This document shows positions 31,962 through 40,871 of a stretch of DNA of 64,000 nt, piece by piece (positions within the stretch are counted from its first letter, which is position 1; each line of letters opens with the position of its first letter). The stretch is from Thermococcus guaymasensis DSM 11113 (GTDB lineage: Archaea; Methanobacteriota_B; Thermococci; Thermococcales; Thermococcaceae), in contig NZ_CP007140.1 in assembly GCF_000816105.1 (NCBI RefSeq), positions 682,001 to 746,000 of the forward strand, given 5' to 3'. Made by a program: the position numbers and the translations under genes. Below the pieces are notes generated by a model. It was not told the origin of the DNA. It worked only from the letters and a program-made list of their open reading frames with translations, and did no database searches.

Positions 31962-33201
31962 GAGTCTGAAGACGAGACTGATAAAAAACGCGGGCTGGCT
32001 GTTTGGGGCTGAAATAATTTCCAAGGTGTTAGCCTACGGTGTGATAGTTATCTTAAGCCGAACGTTAGGGCCGGACGGACTAGGCCAGTACTCGTTCATC
32101 TTCTACTACGTGGGACTTTTGGGGATATTTCGTGATCTGGGCGTTGGTTACTACTTCATGCGTGAGGTTGCGAGAGACAAAGGCAGGCTGAAAGAGTTGC
32201 TCCCGGACGTCTTGGGTCTCAAGATAGTTTTAGCAGTTATTAACTTCCTAATAATTGTAGGAATTACACTTTTCCTCCCAAAGCCTGAGTGGATAAAGGT
32301 TCTTATCGTTCTGGCAGGGGCAGAGGCCATACTAACCTGGATCTCCCTGCTTTTCACGTACATTATGTATTCCCACGAAGTTACTAAGTACGAGGCAATT
32401 GCAAGGACCGTTGAGAGATTCTGGGCGTTCTTCGTTGGCGGAGCCGTTTTGTACATATTTAAATCTCTCCCTCCATTTATAATTGCACTTTTGACTGGTT
32501 ATACATTGAGAGAACTCCTGCGGATAAGGTGGGGGCTTCAGTTCGTTGATGAACTCAGGGTTCGCTTTAGGCCGGAAGTTTGGAAGAACCTCCTGATGAA
32601 ATCCTATCCCTTCTGGTTCATAGGGCTCTTCACGCTCATCTACTACCGCACTGACATGGTGATGCTCAGCCTTCTGAGGGGAGATTATGAGACTGGAATT
32701 TACAGAGCGGCCTTTACGCTCATAGAGGTCTCACTCTTCATTCCAAACATAGTTATCTCAACGACCATGCCTTCTATGTCGAGGCTGTGGAAGGAAGACA
32801 GAAAGACGCTTGAAGTGCTCTTCAAGAAGAGCTTTCAGATACTCCTGCTCATTGGACTCCTTGGAACCGCTGGATACTACACCCTCGCCAGGATTGGAAT
32901 TCTATTCGTCTTCGGGGAGAAGTTCCTGCCGAGCGTTCCCGTGCTGAGGATTTTAGCGTTTGCAGTTCCCTTCATGTTCCTCAACTCCCTCTTTGGGAGC
33001 TACATGAACGCGACCGGGAAAGAGCTTACCTTTACGAAGATCACGGGGTTTACGGCGTTGCTGAACGTGGTTCTAAACTACGTTCTGATACTGAACTATG
33101 GGGCAGAAGGGGCGGCGGTGGCGACGGTGGTGAGTCAGGGAGTTGCAACTATCGGGGGTCTCTTATCAGAAGGCATGCCCATAACTAGGCGGACTCATTA
33201 G
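31954..33201 (+). CDS. Polysaccharide flippase (Wzx/PST, MOP superfamily)
   Basis: This is a 415-residue protein with about 12 membrane segments and the MOP-type N-terminus LIKNAGWLFGAEIISKVLAYGVIVILSRTLGPDGLGQYSF. It would flip lipid-linked glycans across the membrane and opens the surface-glycan island. The C-terminus ends abruptly (GGLLSEGMPITRRTH) where related proteins continue for one or two more helices. Another frame there reads GVSYQKACP before a stop, so a frameshift or truncation next to the AT-rich gene that follows is possible. Start ATG 31954 overlaps the toxin remnant; no good ribosome binding site is seen. Confidence 0.8.
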   Translation: MTESLKTRLIKNAGWLFGAEIISKVLAYGVIVILSRTLGPDGLGQYSFIFYYVGLLGIFRDLGVGYYFMREVARDKGRLKELLPDVLGLKIVLAVINFLIIVGITLFLPKPEWIKVLIVLAGAEAILTWISLLFTYIMYSHEVTKYEAIARTVERFWAFFVGGAVLYIFKSLPPFIIALLTGYTLRELLRIRWGLQFVDELRVRFRPEVWKNLLMKSYPFWFIGLFTLIYYRTDMVMLSLLRGDYETGIYRAAFTLIEVSLFIPNIVISTTMPSMSRLWKEDRKTLEVLFKKSFQILLLIGLLGTAGYYTLARIGILFVFGEKFLPSVPVLRILAFAVPFMFLNSLFGSYMNATGKELTFTKITGFTALLNVVLNYVLILNYGAEGAAVATVVSQGVATIGGLLSEGMPITRRTH

Positions 33202-33256
33202 GTCAAGTTTTAAAAGGAATAGCGAGAGTGTATAAACACACCATGGGGGGTTGCAC

Positions 33257-34372
33257 ATGGAATTCCCATTTGGAGGAGTTTATTTTGATATGAACGTTAC
33301 ACTACCCGCTAGTCCGATTAACCAAGAGATCGAAAACCTAGCAAGGTTGTATAATGTCATTCAAAAAGAGCACCCGCGTTCTGGGGATAGAATCCAGATC
33401 AAGGTAACAAATGATGCCCCGGAGACCGTATCAAATAATCCCAAAACGCATTATGAAATCGAAAATGGTTTTGGTATGAAGACGTATTTTGGATGGATAT
33501 ATTATGCAGGGGGACATGATAATACAAAAGGGGCAGTAACGTACATTCCCGCTCAGAAGATTCTACGGAAAAGTCATTTTTTCAAATGGATAATTGATAA
33601 AGAATTCAGACATCCTTATCAAAAAATTTCCCAAGTTATGCACGAAATGATACTTATCCCATCCATATTATTATTGTCCAAAACTTTGCTCCCCATACAT
33701 TCTAGTGCAGTATTTGACCCTAAAAACGAAAAGTTAATAGTGTTTTCCGGGAGCGGGGGTGTTGGAAAAACATTTCTCGAAATGAGCTTTATATTAAAAG
33801 ATAATTTTCAGTTTTTTTCAGATGATATACTTATTATTGACGATAAACTCAGAGGCTATGTGAATCTAAATTGGCCAAAAATATACAAATACAACGTGAA
33901 CCAACTACCAATTTTAAATAGGTATGTGACATCCGGAATACTTGACAAGCTGCACTGGAGGATCTGTCAGTTTAATCCCCTTGTTAAGGGCGGGTGCAGG
34001 AGAAAGATCAACCCGCTACTGTTTAGGGACGAGAACACTCCCACAGTCAAAAAGATCGACGAGATATACCTTCTGTTCAATGAAAGGATAGATACGATAC
34101 ATATAGATCCTCTTGATCCTGAAACCTTTGGGATGATAAGCCTAGAGATCATAAAGTCAGAATACAAAGATCTCTTTACACATCTCAACTACCACAAGTT
34201 TAATAGACTATCACTAGGCTTCAAGCCCGTATACGAACTCTCGCAGATTGGTGAAAAATTCATCGAGATATTCAAGAAAAATAAGGGAGTATCAATTTAC
34301 ATTGTAAGAATTCCCTATGGTACCCCTCCAGCAGAGCTATACAGAACAATAAAACGGAAAATCATAGCATGA
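33257..34372 (+). CDS. HPr-kinase-like P-loop protein in glycan island
   Basis: This is a 371-residue protein. Near residue 160 there is LPIHSSAVFD, then VFSGSGGVGKTFLEMSFIL (Walker A) and QFFSDDILIIDD, the spacing seen in HPr kinase/phosphorylase-like P-loop kinases. The N-terminal 150 and C-terminal 130 residues are not recognised. The gene is far more AT-rich than its neighbours and uses codons rare around it, pointing to separate acquisition. GGGGGG precedes ATG 33257; TTTTAAAAGG is a TATA box near 33207, so it has its own promoter. The substrate is unknown; a sugar or glycolipid kinase is possible. It overlaps the convergent glycosyltransferase by 11 bp. Confidence 0.6.
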   Translation: MEFPFGGVYFDMNVTLPASPINQEIENLARLYNVIQKEHPRSGDRIQIKVTNDAPETVSNNPKTHYEIENGFGMKTYFGWIYYAGGHDNTKGAVTYIPAQKILRKSHFFKWIIDKEFRHPYQKISQVMHEMILIPSILLLSKTLLPIHSSAVFDPKNEKLIVFSGSGGVGKTFLEMSFILKDNFQFFSDDILIIDDKLRGYVNLNWPKIYKYNVNQLPILNRYVTSGILDKLHWRICQFNPLVKGGCRRKINPLLFRDENTPTVKKIDEIYLLFNERIDTIHIDPLDPETFGMISLEIIKSEYKDLFTHLNYHKFNRLSLGFKPVYELSQIGEKFIEIFKKNKGVSIYIVRIPYGTPPAELYRTIKRKIIA

Positions 34373-35513
34373 TTTTAGTAGCTATTTTTATTATCTCCTT
34401 CACAATATTTTCCCATGTGAACTGCCCCGCATACTCCCTTATTTTCTCCCTGTCCCACTCCTTATCGAGAGCTATTAAAATTTTCTCCGCCAAGCATTCA
34501 GGGTCTTTCGGCGGGCAGAGCAAGCCATAGTCATCCGATATTATTATCTCTGGGACTCCCCCAACAGTAGTGCCAATGAAGGGCAAACCAACCCCAAGGG
34601 CTTCAAACATTACTGTGGGATTACCCTCACTAAGGCTTGGTAATACAAATAAATCAGCGGCGTTCATCCAGAGGGCAAGCTGATCATCTGGGACAAAGCC
34701 CAACAGTTTAACATGATTCTGAAGACCAAGCCTGTTTATCTGTTGCTGGAGCCTCTTTTTGAGAGGGCCATTTCCCCCAATGAAGCATATAACGTCTTTT
34801 CTCTTCTTTGTGACAAGGTGCATTGCATCAATGAGGTAGTGAAATCCCTTCCGCTCTATCAATGCACCCAATGAAAAGATTATCTTTGCATCATCTTTAA
34901 GTCCAAGCTCTGTCCTCGCAGCTTTCTTCTCAATAATCTTCAACCGCCCTGGATTAAAACCATTTGGAATGGAATAGACGTTAAGATTAAACTCCCTCAA
35001 CAAAGGCACGTCTTTTTTATTAACCCTGAGCAACGCATCTGCGTTCCTCCACGTCCAGTAAATCTTCTCGTTTCCAGAATTATACTCCCTCAAAAACCAA
35101 TCCCTGTTCTCGTGGATTGTAATCACAACAGGAACTTCAAACTCCTTAGCAAGCTTAACCCCTGCATACCCGCCTGGCCACGTAAAGTGAGCATGAATTA
35201 AATCGAACTCCAGTTTCTCACGCTCGATAACCCGCATAGCGGCTTTGAAGAAGTTGTCACCGAGGCGTTTTCTGAAGAACTCAACGGGCAGGTGGAAGAA
35301 CCTCGGATAATAAACTCTAACGTTGTCGTACTCATAATCACGGAGGTTCCTGTTAGAGCCATAAGGTTGGGGGGAGATTACATAGATCTCATTAAAATGT
35401 CTGGCAAGATACCTGACCTGCTCCTTGACGAAAATCCCGCCGTAGTGCCGGTTGTCCTCATCGGGATACGAATTTGTCAGGATTAGGAGATTTTTATTCT
35501 CAAATTCACTCAT
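34362..35513 (-). CDS. GT4-type glycosyltransferase
   Basis: This is a 383-residue GT-B enzyme. It has the N-terminal NLLILTNSYPDEDNRHYGGIFVKEQVRYLA, the donor-domain FSLGALIERKGFHYLIDA, and the EX7E-type motif in LPSLSEGNPTVMFEALGVGLPFIGTTVGGVPEII. It would transfer a sugar from a nucleotide donor onto a lipid-linked glycan at the cytoplasmic membrane face. It is the last of a minus-strand run of three glycosyltransferases. Its end overlaps the convergent HPr-kinase-like gene. Donor and acceptor cannot be read from the sequence. Confidence 0.85.
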   Translation of the reverse strand: MSEFENKNLLILTNSYPDEDNRHYGGIFVKEQVRYLARHFNEIYVISPQPYGSNRNLRDYEYDNVRVYYPRFFHLPVEFFRKRLGDNFFKAAMRVIEREKLEFDLIHAHFTWPGGYAGVKLAKEFEVPVVITIHENRDWFLREYNSGNEKIYWTWRNADALLRVNKKDVPLLREFNLNVYSIPNGFNPGRLKIIEKKAARTELGLKDDAKIIFSLGALIERKGFHYLIDAMHLVTKKRKDVICFIGGNGPLKKRLQQQINRLGLQNHVKLLGFVPDDQLALWMNAADLFVLPSLSEGNPTVMFEALGVGLPFIGTTVGGVPEIIISDDYGLLCPPKDPECLAEKILIALDKEWDREKIREYAGQFTWENIVKEIIKIATKIML

Positions 35514-35554
35514 AGGCTCCCCACCGATATCAATACCATCTTTTTATTTCTAAA

Positions 35555-36691
35555 CTACTGGCGGTATATTCTTTTTAATTTTTCTGACTCACGCTCCCAG
35601 TTCCATTTTTTGACGATGTGTTTTGGGTTGAACTTGATTCTGCCCAGTGAACTCAATGCTCGCTTGATATCCCCCAAACTTAAGGTTGTGGCTACCCCGC
35701 ACCGGTACTCCTCGACGAAATCCTCCATCAGGGTATTACTGTTCACTACAACGGGAACCCCCAGTGATGTGGCCTCAAACACCTTTATTGCAATTGCTCT
35801 TCGGATGTTTTCTCTATATGGGTAGACTGAGTATATAGCGCTGCACTCACGATAATACTCCTGAATCATGTGATATGGCACGCTTCCTGTGAATTCCACA
35901 TTAAGGCCTCTATACCGCTCCATAACGATCTTTCTGAGCTCACCAAGACTTTTCCCACCGCCAACAAACAGCAGTTTCACAGGAAAGTTCAGAGTTTTTA
36001 CGGCCTCAAAGAGGGGAATGAAATTTGAAATCGTCCGTATGGTTCCGATGAATCCTATAACAAACCCATCCCTACCCTTTTTTGGGGGTACCTTTTGTGT
36101 GCTAAACTGTGCAAGGATAGGGACGTTCCATATCGTCGTTATTTTCTCGGCCTCAATTCCCTCCCGGATATAGTACTCCCTTAGCCCCTCATGTTTTCCA
36201 CCTATCGATTGGGTCGCCACGATTAAGCGGTCGGAGCACTTGGCAAAGAAGGCATCAATCCGCTTGACAATCTCGGCAAGCAAGCGGGAAAATAGAGTGG
36301 ATTTACCCTCGACTTCAAAAAAAGTGTGGTAGAGATCGTGCACATCATAGACCCACTTCTTGCCCTTAATGTACTTGAAAAGGAGCCCCAAAAAGGCAGT
36401 ATCAAAATCGTGGGTGTGGACCGCATCGAAATCCTTCTTAGCCATGAAAATGAATGCTTTGATGTAGAAGACAGGAAGCTTAACCAAGAAGTCAAAAAAA
36501 CTGCCGTATCTTGACTTAGGCCCAAACCTCACAACCCGAATTCCTTCGACGGTTTCTTCCCGCGGATACTTTCCCTCACGATCCCACGCCAAAACAATGA
36601 CCTCGTGCCCAGCATTAACGAGGCTTTTGGCCTCCTTATAAACGCGCGGATCTGGTTTAAATGGGTTCGTGACCAGCATAACTACCCTCAT
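35555..36691 (-). CDS. GT4-type glycosyltransferase
   Basis: This is a 378-residue GT-B enzyme starting RVVMLVTNPFKPDPRVYKEAKSLVNAGHEVIVLAWDREG. It has an acceptor-domain VHTHDFDTAFLG and WVYDVHDLYHTFFE, a donor-domain IGFIGTIRTISNFIPLFEAV, and RRAIAIKVFEATSLGVPVVV in place of the EX7E region. This is the branch often annotated as group 1 family transferases of surface polysaccharides. It follows the GT2 gene by 4 bp and precedes the next GT4 gene by 41 bp, all in one transcript. Confidence 0.83.
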   Translation of the reverse strand: MRVVMLVTNPFKPDPRVYKEAKSLVNAGHEVIVLAWDREGKYPREETVEGIRVVRFGPKSRYGSFFDFLVKLPVFYIKAFIFMAKKDFDAVHTHDFDTAFLGLLFKYIKGKKWVYDVHDLYHTFFEVEGKSTLFSRLLAEIVKRIDAFFAKCSDRLIVATQSIGGKHEGLREYYIREGIEAEKITTIWNVPILAQFSTQKVPPKKGRDGFVIGFIGTIRTISNFIPLFEAVKTLNFPVKLLFVGGGKSLGELRKIVMERYRGLNVEFTGSVPYHMIQEYYRECSAIYSVYPYRENIRRAIAIKVFEATSLGVPVVVNSNTLMEDFVEEYRCGVATTLSLGDIKRALSSLGRIKFNPKHIVKKWNWERESEKLKRIYRQ

Positions 36692-36695
36692 CCAA

Positions 36696-37682
36696 TCACC
36701 TGAAAGCTTTCTTTCCCACCATCAGCCCGACTATGAAACCGAGGCTTATCAAGTTATGGAACAACCACATCACCGGGGGTAGGGCAAGGGCATCAACGTT
36801 TTTAGTCTTTCTCCAGAGCCTGACCCCCTCCCCGAAGAGACCGGCCCAGTACAGGACAAAGAGGGGAACCAGAAAACGCCAGAAGGGAATCAATGCCTCA
36901 AACCCAAGGAAGCCGAGTGGAGCGAGCCAGAGGGGTGAAAAATACCCCTTCCTGAGCGCCATTGCCTTAACGGCACCGTAGTTAAACGTCTGCTTTAAAA
37001 ACCCCCTCCATGTAGAGCGGGCATAATAATAACTCCTGATTTCCGGGTTGAAGAACAGTTTATACCCCCTCTTGTTTATCCTGAGATTGAACTCAAAGTC
37101 GTTTCCGGTTATCATGTCCTCATCAAAGCCCCCGATCTCCTCGGCGATTTTTTTGTCGTAGAGCGCGAAGGCAACAGTCTTGGCGAAGTGTGGCTTTTCT
37201 TCGTACCAGAATGTGCTTGCGCCAGAGAGAGGAGAAGAGTAAATCAAGGCCACGAACTTGGCTAGCCGGTTCTCATAGAGTTTGACTATCTTCCCACCAA
37301 CACCGGCAAGCTTTGGTTCCTTTTCTTTGACCTCCAGAAAAGTCTCAACGCTCTTTCTCAAGAAATCCCTCTCCGGATACGCGTGGGCCCCGAAGATCAT
37401 GAAGAACTCCCCCCTGGCCTCGCGGATCCCCATGTTGAAGGCGTAGACCTGTCTTTTCTTCGGGTTCTTCCTGTATTTCACGAGGCCTGGATACCTGCGC
37501 TCAAAATCTTTCACTATCTCAGCGGTTCTATCGGTGCTCATACCATCGTAAACCAGTATCTCATACTTTTCCTTCGGATAATCCTGATTGACCCACTCCC
37601 CGAGGCACTTCTCGATGTATTTTTCCTCGTTATAGGCGGGTATTATTACCGTGACGAATGGAAACCCCTCGTTTTCAACCAT
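36696..37682 (-). CDS. GT2-type glycosyltransferase with C-terminal membrane segments
   Basis: This is a 328-residue GT-A enzyme. Nucleotide-binding VTVIIPAYNEEKYIEKCLGEW, a DGMSTDRTAEIVKDF motif, and GGFDEDMITGNDFEFNLRINKRGYKL (ED-type catalytic region) are visible. The last 80 residues hold two or three membrane helices. I chose ATG 37682: GGTGAAG sits five to six bases upstream, and the in-frame TTG at 37712 lies on the TATA box ATATAAACG (37702-37709). It leads the three-gene glycosyltransferase run on this strand. Confidence 0.85.
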   Translation of the reverse strand: MVENEGFPFVTVIIPAYNEEKYIEKCLGEWVNQDYPKEKYEILVYDGMSTDRTAEIVKDFERRYPGLVKYRKNPKKRQVYAFNMGIREARGEFFMIFGAHAYPERDFLRKSVETFLEVKEKEPKLAGVGGKIVKLYENRLAKFVALIYSSPLSGASTFWYEEKPHFAKTVAFALYDKKIAEEIGGFDEDMITGNDFEFNLRINKRGYKLFFNPEIRSYYYARSTWRGFLKQTFNYGAVKAMALRKGYFSPLWLAPLGFLGFEALIPFWRFLVPLFVLYWAGLFGEGVRLWRKTKNVDALALPPVMWLFHNLISLGFIVGLMVGKKAFR

Positions 37683-37741
37683 TGACTTCACCGGGATAAC
37701 GTTTATATCCAACCTTTGTAAATTCCACCGGGTGTTCCTAA

Positions 37742-38356
37742 ATGCCAGAGGAGGCTAAAAAATATTTCGTTCACCCCCTCGCGGTTGTTGAGGAGGGGGC
37801 CGAGATCGGCGAAGGAACGAGGATATGGCACTTCGCACACGTAAGAAAGGGAGCAAAAATAGGAAAGAACTGCAACATCGGAAAGGACGTTTACATTGAC
37901 GTTGACGTCGAGATAGGCAACAACGTTAAGATACAGAACGGAGTGAGCGTTTATCATGGTGTTAAGGTTGAAGACGACGTTTTTCTCGGCCCGCATATGA
38001 CCTTCACCAACGACCTCTACCCGAGGGCCTTCAACGACGACTGGGAAGTTGTTCCAACCCTCGTCAAAAAGGGCGCGAGCATAGGAGCCCACGCGACGAT
38101 AGTCTGCGGCGTGACAATCGGCGAGTATGCTATGGTCGGGGCCGGAGCCGTCGTTACAAAGGACGTCCCACCCTTCGGGCTCGTCTACGGAAACCCCGCC
38201 CGGCTAAAGGGCTTCGTCTGCTACTGCGGGAGGAAGCTTGAGGAGAAGATCGGCGAGGACAAGGAGCACGTTATCTTCAAGTGCTCCCACTGCGGAAGGG
38301 AGGTTAAAATCAGGAAGGAAGACTACGAGCGCTATCTTAAGGAAAAAGACCTGTGA
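37742..38356 (+). CDS. UDP-2-acetamido-3-amino-hexuronate N-acetyltransferase (WbpD/WlbB-like)
   Basis: This is a 204-residue left-handed beta-helix acetyltransferase of hexapeptide repeats ([38 protein letters not shown]). It has the WbpD signature region [31 protein letters not shown] and the ending [12 protein letters not shown]. Unusually a C-terminal 45-residue tail carries a CYCG...CSHCG zinc-ribbon-like pair. With the aminotransferase, 3-dehydrogenase and 6-dehydrogenase genes nearby it completes the steps to UDP-GlcNAc(3NAc)A. It is followed by the aminotransferase gene after 10 bp. Confidence 0.85.
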   Translation: MPEEAKKYFVHPLAVVEEGAEIGEGTRIWHFAHVRKGAKIGKNCNIGKDVYIDVDVEIGNNVKIQNGVSVYHGVKVEDDVFLGPHMTFTNDLYPRAFNDDWEVVPTLVKKGASIGAHATIVCGVTIGEYAMVGAGAVVTKDVPPFGLVYGNPARLKGFVCYCGRKLEEKIGEDKEHVIFKCSHCGREVKIRKEDYERYLKEKDL

Positions 38357-38366
38357 GGCGGTGAAA

Positions 38367-39470
38367 ATGAGGAAGGTACCAATAGCCAAGCCCCTTATAG
38401 GGGATGAGGAAATAAACGCCGTTGTTGATGTCCTGAAGAGCGGAATGCTGGCCCACGGAAAGGAGGTCGAGGCCTTCGAGAGGGAGTTTGCCGAGTACCT
38501 CGGCGCCAAGCACGGCGTTGCCGTCGCCAACGGAACCGCAGCTTTGGACGTTGCCCTCAAGGCCCTTAAAATAGGGGAGGGCGATGAAGTCATAACGACC
38601 CCCTTCACGTTCATAGCCTCCGCTACCTCAATCCTCTTCCAGAGGGCAAAACCGGTTTTCGCTGACATCGACCCCAAAACCTACAACCTCGACCCGAACG
38701 AGGTTCTCGAAAAGATAACGGACAAGACCAAGGCCATACTTGTCGTCCACCTCTACGGCCAGCCAGCTGACATGAAGGCCTTCAAAGAGATAGCCGAGGA
38801 TCACAACCTCTACCTCATCGAGGACTGCGCCCAGGCACACGGTGCCCAGTTTGAAGGCCAGAAGGTCGGCACCTTCGGCCACATCGCCGCGTTCAGCTTC
38901 TACCCCACCAAGAACATGACGACGGGCGAGGGCGGAATGGTCGTTACCAACGACGACGAGCTCGCGAAGAGGGCAAAGCTCATCAGGAGCCACGGACAGG
39001 CGGAGAAGTACCTCCACGTAGAGCTCGGCTACAACCTCAGGATGACCAACATCGGCGGGGCCCTTGGTAGGGTCCAGCTCAGGAAGCTCGATAAATGGAA
39101 CGAGATCCGGAACGAGAACGCGAGGAAGCTGAGCGAGGGCATTGAAAAAATCCCGGGACTTACCCCGCCCTACGTCGACCCGAGGGTCTACCACGTCTTC
39201 CACCAGTACGTCATCAGGGTTGAGGAGGACTTCCCGCTCGGCAGGGACGAGCTCATGGCGAAGCTCCGCGAGAGGGGCATAGGCACCGCCGTTCACTACC
39301 CGATGCCAGTCCACCACCAGCCGCTCTTCCAGAAGCTCGGCTATGAGAAAGACTGCTGTCCGAACGCTATCGAGGCGAGCAAGAGAGTGCTCAGCCTGCC
39401 GGTTCACCCCGCTGTGAGCGATGAGGACATCGAGTACATCGTGAGAACTCTTGAAGAGCTCTCAGGGTGA
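38367..39470 (+). CDS. DegT/DnrJ/EryC1-type sugar aminotransferase (WbpE-like)
   Basis: This is a 367-residue PLP aminotransferase. The PLP lysine is in FSFYPTKNMTTGEGGMV, the phosphate-binding ANGTAALDVALKAL near residue 55, and the aspartate in LYLIEDCAQAHGA. The ending GTAVHYPMPVHHQPLFQKLGY is that of WbpE/WlbC, which aminates C3 of UDP-3-keto-GlcNAcA. I placed the start at ATG 38367 (MRKVPIAKPLIG), with GCGGTGAAA upstream. The frame is open 43 codons further, but that part overlaps the acetyltransferase gene in another frame and is not coding. Confidence 0.88.
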   Translation: MRKVPIAKPLIGDEEINAVVDVLKSGMLAHGKEVEAFEREFAEYLGAKHGVAVANGTAALDVALKALKIGEGDEVITTPFTFIASATSILFQRAKPVFADIDPKTYNLDPNEVLEKITDKTKAILVVHLYGQPADMKAFKEIAEDHNLYLIEDCAQAHGAQFEGQKVGTFGHIAAFSFYPTKNMTTGEGGMVVTNDDELAKRAKLIRSHGQAEKYLHVELGYNLRMTNIGGALGRVQLRKLDKWNEIRNENARKLSEGIEKIPGLTPPYVDPRVYHVFHQYVIRVEEDFPLGRDELMAKLRERGIGTAVHYPMPVHHQPLFQKLGYEKDCCPNAIEASKRVLSLPVHPAVSDEDIEYIVRTLEELSG

Positions 39471-39476
39471 TTAGCT

Positions 39477-39662
39477 TTGGAGAGAATTGAGGTAGTTTAC
39501 AGGAACGGTGTGTTCGTTCCACTGAAGAAGGTTCACCTTAAGGAGGGAACGAAAGGAATAGTAGTCCTTACGAGGGGTAAAGAACTCGTGGAGTTCGCCA
39601 GAAAGCACAGGAAGAAGGTTCAGGAGGATGTCCTGGCAGTGTTCCTGGAGGAGAGACGATGA
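39477..39662 (+). CDS. DUF104/UPF0165-family antitoxin
   Basis: This is a 61-residue antitoxin (MERIEVVYRNGVFVPLKKVHLKEG...), closely similar to the copy at 31552. The start is probably TTG 39477, because the family N-terminus begins exactly there and no ATG is available. It lies 6 bp after the aminotransferase gene and overlaps the toxin remnant by 4 bp (ATGA). The gene interrupts what would otherwise be a continuous sugar-nucleotide operon, so the cassette was probably inserted and later inactivated. Confidence 0.8.
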   Translation: MERIEVVYRNGVFVPLKKVHLKEGTKGIVVLTRGKELVEFARKHRKKVQEDVLAVFLEERR

Positions 39663-39915
39663 TCGTGGTTGATACCTCGGTTTTCGTTGATTTATTTTTT
39701 GAATACGACAGGAACAGAACGAGGTTAGCAGAGCAGTTTTTTGAAAATGTGAACGATGCTCCCCTCTTTGAGCCTGAACTTTTTAAGATTGAACTTATCT
39801 CACAGCTCGTGAGAAAGTTCCAGGTAAAGAACGCCAGGGACTTTGGAATCCGGCGTTTTATCTCCTCGAAGGTGAAAAGGTTATTGATGAGATTACAGAA
39901 TTGTTCGGGAGATGA
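39659..39915 (+). pseudogene. PIN-domain toxin remnant with internal deletion and frameshift
   Basis: The frame starts MIVVDTSVFVDLFFEYDRNRTRLAEQFFENV and continues with FEPELFKIELISQLVRKF, covering the first catalytic Asp and the middle Glu. It then passes directly to KFQVKNARDFGI, the C-terminal part of the family. Roughly 50 residues between are absent, including the later catalytic acids. After FGI the frame shifts: the expected ending (PAFYLLEGEKVIDEITELFGR, stop at 39915) is read in another frame. The old stop overlaps the next gene's ATG, so the cassette was once cleanly coupled to it. Confidence 0.75.
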
Positions 39916-40871
39916 TGACAATGCTCCGCGTTGGAGTCGTCGGTGTCGGGATGATGGGCCAGCACCACGTCAGGGTCTACTCCGAGCTGGCCAGAGAGGA
40001 GAAGGTTGAGCTCGTTGGAATTGCCGATGCGAACTTTGAGAGGGCAAAGGAACTGGCCAAAAAATACGGGACCGTTCCTTATGGGGATTACAGGGAACTG
40101 GCAAAGGAGAACCTCGACGCCGTTGATATAGCCGTGCCAACTTCGCTCCACAAAGACGTTGCACTGGAGTTCATAAGCCATGGAACGAGCGTTCTGGTAG
40201 AGAAGCCCATAGCGGACACGATTGAAAACGCCCGGGCGATAATACAGGCGGCCGAGGAAGCTGGAGTTACCCTGATGGTTGGGCACATAGAAAGGTTTAA
40301 CCCGGCGGTCCTCAGGCTGAAGGAGCTCATAGAGAGGGGAGAACTTGGAAGAGTCGTGACCATAAGCGCGAAGCGCGTCGGGCCGATGGCAAAGAGGATA
40401 AGAGACGTCGGGATAATCATAGACCTCGGTGTCCACGACATAGACGTCATAAGCTACCTCTTTGGAAAACAGGTAAGAACAGTGTACGCAAGGGCTGGAA
40501 ACGTCCTCCATCCGGCAGGTGTTGAGGATCACGCGTTGATAACCCTCGGCTTCGAGAACGGAACTGGTATAGTCGAGACCAACTGGCTCACCCCCCACAA
40601 AACGAGAACCCTGAACGTGGTTGGAACCGGCGGAATAGCTTACCTCAACTACATTGAGCAGAGCCTTAAGCTCTACAACAGTGACTGGATCAAAGAGGCT
40701 AAGATACAAAAACGGGAGCCGCTGAGAAACGAGCTGGAGCACTTCATTGAATGCGTTAAAGCAGGTAAGAAGCCGATAGTCGATGGGAGAGCGGGCCTTC
40801 ATGCGCTTCGCGTTGCGCTCTTGGCCCAGAAGAGCGCTAGAACGGGAAAGGTCATGGAGGTGAGAGAATGA
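39912..40871 (+). CDS. Gfo/Idh/MocA oxidoreductase, UDP-GlcNAc(A) 3-dehydrogenase (WbpB/WlbA-like)
   Basis: This is a 319-residue NAD-dependent oxidoreductase. The dinucleotide motif is VGVVGVGMMGQHH and the family EKP motif is VLVEKPIADTIENA. The catalytic histidine region is DLGVHDIDVISYL. In WbpB/WlbA the enzyme oxidises C3 of UDP-N-acetylglucosaminuronate before transamination. ATG 39912 overlaps the toxin-remnant stop; an internal ATG at 39921 (MLRVGVVGVG) is an equally good start. The stop overlaps the next dehydrogenase by 4 bp. Confidence 0.85.
   Translation: MMTMLRVGVVGVGMMGQHHVRVYSELAREEKVELVGIADANFERAKELAKKYGTVPYGDYRELAKENLDAVDIAVPTSLHKDVALEFISHGTSVLVEKPIADTIENARAIIQAAEEAGVTLMVGHIERFNPAVLRLKELIERGELGRVVTISAKRVGPMAKRIRDVGIIIDLGVHDIDVISYLFGKQVRTVYARAGNVLHPAGVEDHALITLGFENGTGIVETNWLTPHKTRTLNVVGTGGIAYLNYIEQSLKLYNSDWIKEAKIQKREPLRNELEHFIECVKAGKKPIVDGRAGLHALRVALLAQKSARTGKVMEVRE

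Noticed and set aside
38238-38366. 43-codon N-terminal extension of the aminotransferase
   Set aside because: It overlaps the acetyltransferase gene; the expected start MRKVPIAKPLIG has its own ribosome binding site.
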